Part shown: piece after piece, positions 61,030-64,000 of the stretch
Layout: each line of letters begins with the position of its first letter
How positions within the stretch are numbered: position 1 is the first letter of the stretch
Assembly (NCBI RefSeq): GCF_037038585.1
Contig: NC_092541.1
Location: 1,609,445 to 1,673,444 of the forward strand
Origin: Patagioenas fasciata
Taxonomy: Eukaryota; Chordata; Aves; Columbiformes; Columbidae
DNA: 64,000 bases
Direction of reading: 5' to 3'
Position numbers and translations under genes: made by a program
The notes under the pieces: model-generated
Seen by the model: only the letters and a program-made list of their open reading frames with translations
Database searches by the model: none
What the model was told of the DNA's origin: nothing

Positions 61030-64000
61030 TTCTGCCTGATGCAATCAAGAAACCTGTGTCTGGAAACTGAGTTCCTTCAGAAAATCGGGTGCCGATCCAG
61101 GTGCAAACCACAGGCTAGGCTGGGCTGGTTAACCTCGGCAATGGTCCCAGTAGGAAAAGCTGGAAATCCATGCACAGATGTCACGTGAACTGGTCAGGAT
61201 CATATTCCAGTGAGAACAAAGCTGCTTTGCCAGCAGGAGCCAGAGAACGGCCTCGTGGACCTGGTGGGTCTTGTACCCTCCTCCCTGCACAAGCTGCCCA
61301 TTCCCACATGGGGTCCCCAGGATCCACATGAAGACTCAACTCAGGCAGATGCTTCTGCATTTCCCACAGAGCATTTTGCTTAAATTCATTGCAGAACAAA
61401 CAAAGGGGAAATAAGTGGAGCTGGAGGTCGTCAGTGATAGGAGAATAGAGAGATCAGTGATAGAAATATCCATGATAAAGCAAGCTTGGGATGGTGTGTA
61501 TCCACACAGTCACCGGCTTAGCAGACACCCCTGGTGCACACCTCCAGCTGCGCTCCAGATGTGCCAGGCATTAAACCGTTGGGTGCTGAGCATGATGTTG
61601 GTCAGACCCATCTCAACAGATCTGCAGCGCAGTCACCTGGGGGTCAGGAGGTGTTTGCTGGGGCTCTGCAGGGCAGATCCCACCTCCTGTGTGTCCCACA
61701 GCTGCCTGGGGACAGGGACGGTGCTGCACAAGTGCCTCCTCTCCCGGTGACTGCGAGCAGCGCCCAGAGCAGGTGCTGAGATGACAGCATTCGCGTTTCA
61801 TCAGGAATCTGCACTCGTGAGACAGCAAAGGGGTGGTTGGACACCCATAGCTGTGCAGAGACACCCACAGGGCGGTAAGAGCAGATGAGTCGAAAGCCCT
61901 TTTTATACCTTATATAACATGACACAAACATTTCTCACACCTACACACACGTAAAATACTTCTGAGTCCTTTGCTGGGAAACTAAAAAAATGTTTGAAGC
62001 ATAAAAGTGAGTGCATTTCTCCAAATCCCACAGAGCTGGAATAAAGGCATTTCTGCCTCTGCTCGAGGGCAGCTGGTGCTCTGGAATACAAAGGGAGATG
62101 GGAACAGGGGGCTGAAGGGAGGATGATACTTGGCTTTGGAGCAGAGGAGCAACAAGGCTGATCCCTGATGGATTTACACGCAAATGCCGCTTGTGCCAAA
62201 GAACAAGGAAATGGAGAAAGCGCCTGGTAAATACCGGCAGCCCAGACATCTCGGTATTTTCCAGATCTCTCCATAAGGTGTCACCTGTTCTTAACCGAGA
62301 GATCCAAACAAACACAGACCTGCCAGTCCTGTGCTCCCGAGTGCCTGGGCTGGCACATTCCTCTGCTGTTCTTGCAAGGAGGGTAAACAGCATGTTATTG
62401 CAGTTTGCGAGACTGAGATCAGACACCATGCTTAAAATGGGTCTTACATTTACTGAGAGGCCGGGAGATGCAGATACATTTGGCTAATGCTATCTGTGGC
62501 TAAATGGAAGCTGCTGTTACACTATAAAACTAAAGTACAATAATATTTAATTAAAATAACCCATTTGGTGTGTGGGACATTTGGAGATGCAGGAGGAGAT
62601 GGACAACCCAGTGCAGTCTGGCTCTAGAGGGCACTCGGATCTCACCGCGGCTGCTGATGGGTGCCAGGGGAGAGGCGTGTGGCAAACCCAGCTTAACTGC
62701 TCAGTTAAGCTTCTCCTAACAGAAAAGCTCAGCTGAACAGACCAAGTAGTGTCTGTGGTGCGTGCTGGGGAGATCCTGTGAGCTGAAAACATGGACCAAG
62801 CTGTCAGTCCTGATGCTTTTCCCCCCTCTCACTCTCCTGTATTGAATGGTCACATCTGCAGCGAGGTTGACGCGAGTGTGACCATTGCAGGAGGTGACAC
62901 AGGGTCCCTCCTGCTCTCTCCTGTGTGTGAGTGCACACTATGGACGTCAGCCTGAAACGCGCTGCGTCTCTTTGCCAAAACCTGTTGATGTTTTTCGAAC
63001 AGCACAGATGTATTTTGCATCGTGTCATTAGGCAGGAGCACAGCGAAACCCAGGCTCTCTGAGGGCTGTAATTCTGTCACAATGACCCTTTGCTGATGAA
63101 GGTCCTGCTAATGAAGTAGCATTAGGTGAGGCCCCAAAGACTCAGCTGCGCAAGGGGCTGTTTCGACCCAAAATGACAAAGTTCCCAACCAAAGGGTTTG
63201 TATTGTAGAAGTCTCTGGTAGCTCTGACTCACCTAATTACCGTTTCTATCATAATCACCATCGTTCCATTGGGTGGTGGAGCTTTTGAAGCTGCCCTTTA
63301 ATGTTGCATCAGTCTCTGCAATAACGAGTGAGTAACACATCAAGTATAATGTATGCAAGGATTGGTTTTTTTTCCTAAAGGAGGGATGTTTGCTGGATTG
63401 GACACAACTGGCTCCCCTTGGGCAGAGGGCAGCACATCAGCTCCTGCTGCCACAGCCAGTTTTAATGGACGGGTTTGACCCGTCAGACATGACAAAGGGG
63501 ACACGTTCCTGGGATGATCCCTGTGACCACACATCTTGGTGTGGGCAGATGCCAAGACTAACACCGTGTCTTGCAGAACAGAGCAGGAGAGGCAGCGACT
63601 TCATCTCTCACTTCAAAACTACTATTAAAAATTAAATTATAAACATGATTGAGCCCTAATATGTTTTGAGTAATCTGAATCAAATTTTCTTAGGTTTCTC
63701 TGGTTTCAAACACACAAGAAAACACTCCTCATCATTTAAATTCCAACGGAGGGAAGAGTTTCATGCTACGTGTCAGGCAGCTGGAGCTCAATGGTGTGTA
63801 TGTCCTCAGAACAAGAACAGTGTCAGACACTGTTCAGGGATCGCGTTACTTCTTTACTATAGAGAAATATTTTTCTATGGATTATCCGGTGTTAATAGAA
63901 TTGTTTGATGATTTTATAATGGAAGTTAGTTTATAAGGTATAATTATAAAGATGAGTCATATTCCCCAGATAGACCTTCCACGGTTTTTTTCTCTCTGTA
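61030..64000. other. Flank beyond the third KRT9-like gene, no gene recognised
   Basis: To about 61240 the sequence still aligns in pieces with the 3' flank of the second gene (for example CTGATGCAATCAAGAAACCT and GAACAAAGCTGCTTTG), with extra bases inserted between the matching pieces. After that I see no coding exon. A weaker CTCF-like match, CTCTAGAGGGCAC, lies at about 62623-62635. Confidence 0.45.

Overview
The window is vertebrate nuclear DNA, almost certainly from a bird. The genes are interrupted by GT-AG introns, the intergenic DNA is GC-rich, and the interspersed repeats I recognise are 3' ends of CR1, the main avian LINE. It covers one end of the type I (acidic) alpha-keratin cluster and the gene bordering it, EIF1. 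Mammals have the same neighbourhood: KRT9, KRT14, KRT16, KRT17, then EIF1 transcribed away from the keratins.

Layout: (1) 1.1-3.1 kb, EIF1 on the minus strand, four coding exons, 113 aa, in a CpG-rich promoter. (2) 3.7-4.4 kb, a minisatellite; then about 15 kb without a recognisable gene, holding CR1 copies, a strong CTCF-like motif at 13.4 kb and small simple repeats. (3) 20.1-24.5 kb and 27.8-32.1 kb, two KRT14/KRT17-type genes on the plus strand, near-identical in some blocks and unrelated in others. (4) 36.7-41.0, 46.8-51.2 and 56.1-60.8 kb, three KRT9-like genes on the plus strand, all rich in cysteine. (5) 61-64 kb, no recognised gene.

Each keratin gene has the type I layout of eight exons; internal exons 2-5 are 83, 157, 162 and 126 nt in all five. 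I traced each reading frame through every splice junction to a stop without finding a break. The products are type I keratins, which pair with type II keratins (not in this window) to build 10-nm filaments in epithelial cells. The two KRT14/17-like proteins have only 3 cysteines each. The three KRT9-like proteins have about 25-28 cysteines each (5-6%), which suggests disulfide-linked filaments of hard or cornified tissue.

The main points of interest are patchwork gene conversion between the first two keratins, an expanded cysteine-rich KRT9-like family, an unusual tail in the first KRT9-like gene, an exon shared base-for-base by the last two genes, a conserved AP-1-bearing promoter block, and a candidate CTCF boundary between EIF1 and the cluster. 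All exon coordinates and comparisons were made by eye; no alignments or database searches were run.
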